A program made the translations under genes and the position numbers. Shown here piece by piece: positions 43,671 to 46,622 of a stretch of 46,622 nucleotides of DNA. This DNA is from an uncultured Bacteroidota bacterium (GTDB lineage: Bacteria; Bacteroidota; Bacteroidia; AKYH767-A; OLB10), in NCBI GenBank assembly GCA_903881665.1, contig CAIRUC010000101.1, positions 1-46,622 on the forward strand, given 5' to 3'. How positions within the stretch are numbered: position 1 is the stretch's first letter; each line of letters begins with the position of its first letter. Under the pieces are notes generated by a model. The model worked only from the letters and a program-made list of their open reading frames with translations. It did no database searches and was not told where the DNA came from.

Positions 43671-44801
43671 ATGAATAAAACCCGCATTTTAGTTGTAGAA
43701 GACGAAAGTATAGTAGCCAAAGACATCCAGAAAACATTGGAGAAGTTAGGCTATGAAGTTCCTGCAACCGCATCTTCAGCCGCATCAGCATACGAAAAGT
43801 TAGAACAGATCGAACCTGATTTGGTATTCCTCGATATTAAACTAAAGGGAGAAGAAGATGGTATTCACATTGCCGCACATATAAAGGAAAAATACAATAT
43901 CCCCGTTATCTTCCTTACGTCTTACGTCGATCAAGAAACGCTCGATCGCGCAAAAGTGACCGAACCTTACGGATATATCGTAAAACCATTCAATGAATCG
44001 GATTTAAAAACGACCGTTGAAATGGCATTGTTTAAGTTTAGCCGCGACCGTGAAGTGAGAGATTCCGAGCAACGCTTGGCGAATGCTTTAGGTAAAGTAG
44101 AAGAAGCAATTATTGTGACTGATATCGAAGGCCGAATAACGTACTTAAACGAAAAAGCAGGAAATTTATTAGGATACGGCGTTGCATCAGCTATCGGACT
44201 CGATTTATTTCAATTGATGTCGATAGAAATGGAAGGAAGCAACGGATTGCGCAAAGAGCAATTATACGATGCCATGAAGAAAGACGAAGCGATTGAACTC
44301 GAAGATTGTTTTGTTATTGTGAAGCGCGATAATACTAGCGTGGCATCATCGTTCTCTGCATCATCGGTACACGACGAAAAAAATCAATATTTAGGAGCAG
44401 CATTAGTAATCGGCGACAAGCAAGCTGGAGTAGAGCGTCCTGTGGCGAATGCCGAATTACAAATGAGTTTCCTCGATAACCAAGTAATCCAGAATTCATT
44501 CTTCGTGAAGAAAGGATCGATGTTGGTGAAAGTTTACCTCGATAATATCCAGTGGATTCAAGCGATGGATAACTATGTTATTATTCAAACAACAGTCGAT
44601 CAATTCGTGATTCACTCAACGATGAAAGACATCGAGAATAAATTACCTACGTCACGATTCCTTCGTGTTCACAGATCTTATATTATCCCGATCGAAAAAA
44701 TCAATGTCCTTGATGAGAATACCGTTCTCATTGGCGATAAAACAATCCCAATAGGAAAGTCATACAAAGAAGCCTTTATGGCGAGATTGAATTTCTTATA
44801 G
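43671..44801 (+). CDS. Response regulator: REC, PAS, LytTR DNA-binding domain
   Basis: 376 residues. REC domain 1-125 with Asp11/Glu12, phosphorylatable Asp55 (LVFLDIKLKG) and Lys105 (YIVKPF). A PAS-like middle part runs ~130-255 (IIVTDIEGRITYLNEKAGNLLGY region), then a LytTR domain from ~273 to the end (VKVYLDNIQWIQAMDNYVII, RFLRVHRSYIIPIEKIN). LytTR domains bind tandem 9-10-bp repeats in promoters. The gene forms an operon with the propeller kinase and is presumably its partner. A REC-PAS-LytTR order is less common than plain REC-LytTR. The stop codon lies in the left arm of a perfect palindrome. Confidence 0.92.
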   Translation: MNKTRILVVEDESIVAKDIQKTLEKLGYEVPATASSAASAYEKLEQIEPDLVFLDIKLKGEEDGIHIAAHIKEKYNIPVIFLTSYVDQETLDRAKVTEPYGYIVKPFNESDLKTTVEMALFKFSRDREVRDSEQRLANALGKVEEAIIVTDIEGRITYLNEKAGNLLGYGVASAIGLDLFQLMSIEMEGSNGLRKEQLYDAMKKDEAIELEDCFVIVKRDNTSVASSFSASSVHDEKNQYLGAALVIGDKQAGVERPVANAELQMSFLDNQVIQNSFFVKKGSMLVKVYLDNIQWIQAMDNYVIIQTTVDQFVIHSTMKDIENKLPTSRFLRVHRSYIIPIEKINVLDENTVLIGDKTIPIGKSYKEAFMARLNFL

Positions 44802-44850
44802 AAACAAAAAAAGGCGCTTACAAGCGCCTTTTTTTGTTTCTATAAGAAAT
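44791..44850. terminator. Perfect 29-bp inverted repeat with terminator core
   Basis: Arms 44791-44819 and 44822-44850 are perfect reverse complements with only AC between them. The core AAGGCGCTT/AAGCGCC plus T-run is an ordinary terminator; the outer arms extend into the last two sense codons and stop of the response regulator gene on the left. Works in either direction. Confidence 0.9.
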
Positions 44851-45016
44851 CGGGGTTTGGGGTTTGATGTTTACAGTTTACGCGAAGCGGATTATTTCTG
44901 ACGCATAGGCCCTTCGGGCTATACTGTTAAACGAACGCTGATCGGAGCCGAAGCAAAAAAACGACTATTACCGGTCTAAGTTTTATTCTTTTAAGAGAGT
45001 GATGTTTTGTTAATGT
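44851..45016. other. Intergenic region with short hairpins
   Basis: No gene. Contains CGC-GAA-GCG (44881-44889) and GCCC-TTC-GGGC (44909-44919) flanked by ATA/TAT. Otherwise nothing recognised. Confidence 0.4.
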
Positions 45017-45935
45017 TTAATAGACAATGAATTTTCCTGACTTGGTTTTTTCATTGCAGTGAATAGAATATAAATATATTCCTGGATCCATTGCTAAAAG
45101 TGGTTGTCTTTCATTAGCTTTTAATTTGGAATTAGAAAATTCTAACTTGCCGGTTACATCAAATATATCAACTGATATATTTGAATAATCACCCGCTATA
45201 AAAAAAAATCTTCTCCGAGTTTAGATAGTGAAATTCAATTCTATTTAGAGGGTCAATTTCATGTAAAAATACATTTGTTAAACAATTCCCGTATATAGAA
45301 TTATTCATTGAATCTTTAATGCAATATAATAGAGCAGACCCATTGCACCAATCAAATGGCAAATCAACTCCTAATATAGATCCTATTCCTTCTATGTAAT
45401 ATAGCCCACAAGTTAGTGTGGCTTCATGCAAATAGAAAAATTTTCTGTACCCCAAACCTGAAATCATTTGAAATCGAACGCTGTCAACAACATAGTAATT
45501 GTTAAAAGAATCGAATGGGTTAAATAAAGTATCTCCATCTGTCAAACTGAAATCGTATAAAGTTTTTTCAGTATTATTGAAAAAATCATAAATGTAAACT
45601 TTTCTTGAAATAGTATCTTCACGCACAAAAGAATGAATAATGTACTGTCCGCCTGTTACATAGTATGGTGGACACCAAGCAAAGGGCAACTGATTATATG
45701 TAGCAGATACGGTATCACCCATCAATACTTTGTAATTTATTCCAAAGTAATTGGTATCATTGCCTTCATATATTATTTGGCCTTGAGTTAGCCCACATAA
45801 CGTTGCTGCGCCTCCTTGAAACTGCTCCCATTTGTATTTATTTCCTAATAAAGGGTGGTATGCCTGAGCCATTACATTAGTTAATGTAATTTGGTTAAAT
45901 AGTGCAAGAACGAAAATTATTTTTAGTACTTTCAT
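45017..45935 (-). pseudogene. T9SS cargo protein gene with frameshift before the sorting domain
   Basis: The intact frame (45189-45935, 248 residues) has a signal peptide (LKIIFVLALFNQITLTNVMAQ) and a body similar to the next gene (CPPYYV, REDTISRKVYIY, YIEGIGSILG, NNSIYGNC, FHYLNSEK), then stops at FFYSG. In another frame the sorting domain continues to a stop at 45017-45019: VDIFDVTGKLEFSNS, MDPGIYLYSIHCNEKT, SGKFIVY. The switch lies at a run of nine A (45200-45208). With eight, the frame would read EKIFFIAGDYSNIS, aligning with the paralogue. Sequencing error, decay or slippage are all possible; see findings. Confidence 0.85.
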
Positions 45936-45964
45936 GCTAGTTTATTTTACAGAATATTAATATT

Positions 45965-46622
45965 TCAGTATACAATAAACCTTCCCGAACTAGTTTTTCC
46001 ATTGTAATGAATTGCATATAAATAAATCCCGGGTTTAATAAAGGAAATCGATTTTGCTTCATCCGGCTTAACTGTGGAATTTGAGTAAATTAATTTCCCT
46101 GTAACGTCTATAAGTTCAACAGCAACACCACTTTTAATTTCACCGGAAACATAAAAATCTTTAGTGCTATTTAAATAGTGAAAATTCATTGGAGTATAAC
46201 TGTCATTATTATCAAGTCCGACAAAGCTAGACATGCAATTACCCCATATTGAGTTGTTATTCGAATCCCTAACGCATGTCAATTCATTCCAAACTCCAAT
46301 TCCAGAAAAGCCATTGTCAGTCAAACCAAAATGCCCCCCAATACCTTCTATATAAAAATAACCAAGATAAACACCAGGAGGGTTAGCAAAAACGGTTCTT
46401 CGTAACCCAAGTCCCTGATAATTGATCGAGCGAACACTGTCAACAACTAATATTGACGAAGATGATCCATAATAATTTTGTAATGTATCTCCATCTGATA
46501 CATTGAAGTCATATAATAAGTACTCCGTATTAACGCTATAAATAAATACCTTTCTTAACAATGTATCCTCCCTTAGTAAAGATTTCAACGATTGAATAGA
46601 ATCATTTACAATATAGGGTGGG
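45965..46622 (-). CDS. T9SS cargo protein, paralogue of the neighbour (N-terminus outside window)
   Basis: The right end of the window cuts the gene: reading continues past 46588 as PPYIVNDSIQSL, matching CPPYYV of the left neighbour, so the true start lies beyond 46622. The visible ~218 residues have REDTLLRKVFIY, DFNVSDGDTL, FYIEGIGGHFGL, NNSIWGNC and the C-terminal sorting domain (LIDVTGKLIYSNS, IKPGIYLYAIHYNGKT, SGRFIVY). Body function unknown. It shares with its neighbour a repeated layout, so the two arose by tandem duplication. Intact frame. Confidence 0.88.
   Translation of the reverse strand, partial: PPYIVNDSIQSLKSLLREDTLLRKVFIYSVNTEYLLYDFNVSDGDTLQNYYGSSSSILVVDSVRSINYQGLGLRRTVFANPPGVYLGYFYIEGIGGHFGLTDNGFSGIGVWNELTCVRDSNNNSIWGNCMSSFVGLDNNDSYTPMNFHYLNSTKDFYVSGEIKSGVAVELIDVTGKLIYSNSTVKPDEAKSISFIKPGIYLYAIHYNGKTSSGRFIVY

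Noticed and set aside
45189..45200. A natural early end of the secreted protein at FFYSG.
   Set aside because: The tandem paralogue continues from the same point into a sorting domain, and the equivalent domain is present downstream in another frame.
1..46622. CRISPR array, tRNA, rRNA, prophage or integrative element.
   Set aside because: No regularly spaced repeats, no tRNA cloverleaf, no integrase, terminase or conjugation genes were found on either strand.

Overview
The window is chromosomal DNA of a Bacteroidota bacterium, probably an environmental member of class Bacteroidia (Flavobacteriales or a relative). Four things support this. Genes lack Shine-Dalgarno motifs. Bacteroidota-type -7 boxes (TAnnTTTG) sit close upstream of many start codons. 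There is a PorT/SprT gene of the type IX secretion system (T9SS) together with several proteins carrying, or formerly carrying, T9SS C-terminal sorting domains. Many families are typical of the phylum: a DAHP synthase-chorismate mutase fusion, PspC plus PadR, DUF4476, DUF4159, a carboxypeptidase-regulatory-like TonB receptor and a reg_prop beta-propeller histidine kinase. No rRNA, tRNA, CRISPR array, intact transposon or phage was seen.

Layout. 1-2.7 kb: partial glycosyltransferase, recR and a sodium/solute symporter. 2.9-5.3 kb: LysM/RlpA-like envelope protein, then a convergent proline dehydrogenase. 5.5-9.3 kb: aromatic amino acid operon (DAHP synthase/chorismate mutase, aroB, aroA) followed by a small MazG-like protein. 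9.3-14.5 kb, minus strand: aminotransferase, heptose kinase-like PfkB protein, ubiE, porT and an FAD oxidoreductase. 14.8-16.9 kb: membrane-anchored hypothetical plus methylmalonyl-CoA mutase catalytic subunit. 17.6-21.4 kb: outer-membrane protein, DivIC/FtsB-like protein, and PspC protein with its PadR regulator. 21.7-28.5 kb: trmN6, saccharopine dehydrogenase family protein, DUF4476 protein, DUF423 protein, lipoprotein, pckA and rsmE. 29.3-32.8 kb: DUF4159 protein, His-rich exported protein and TonB-dependent receptor. 32.9-38.6 kb: RNA methyltransferase, CdsZ-like protein, Nif3-like protein, lpxK, purine nucleoside phosphorylase and a Nudix hydrolase. 38.7-46.6 kb: T9SS cargo protein, a large sensor kinase with its LytTR response regulator, and two tandem paralogous T9SS cargo proteins, one frameshifted.

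How the genes fit together. Most of the window is housekeeping: shikimate pathway, menaquinone methylation, gluconeogenesis, RNA modification, DNA repair and lipid A synthesis. The more individual part is the cell-surface programme. PorT is a T9SS assembly component; the cargo genes near 39 kb and 45-46 kb would be its clients; the propeller kinase/LytTR pair lies between them. The TonB receptor, with a His-rich partner and a structured leader, may be a metal-uptake module.

The best leads outside ordinary annotation are: (1) a diverged, probably non-coding repeat of about 400 bp in two inverted copies 11 kb apart, keeping hairpins at matching positions; (2) a homopolymer frameshift that separates a complete T9SS sorting domain from its cargo protein; (3) a perfect 29-bp inverted repeat that includes the stop codon of the response regulator; (4) a nested-stem leader before the TonB receptor; and (5) a three-site PadR operator overlaid on its own promoter.
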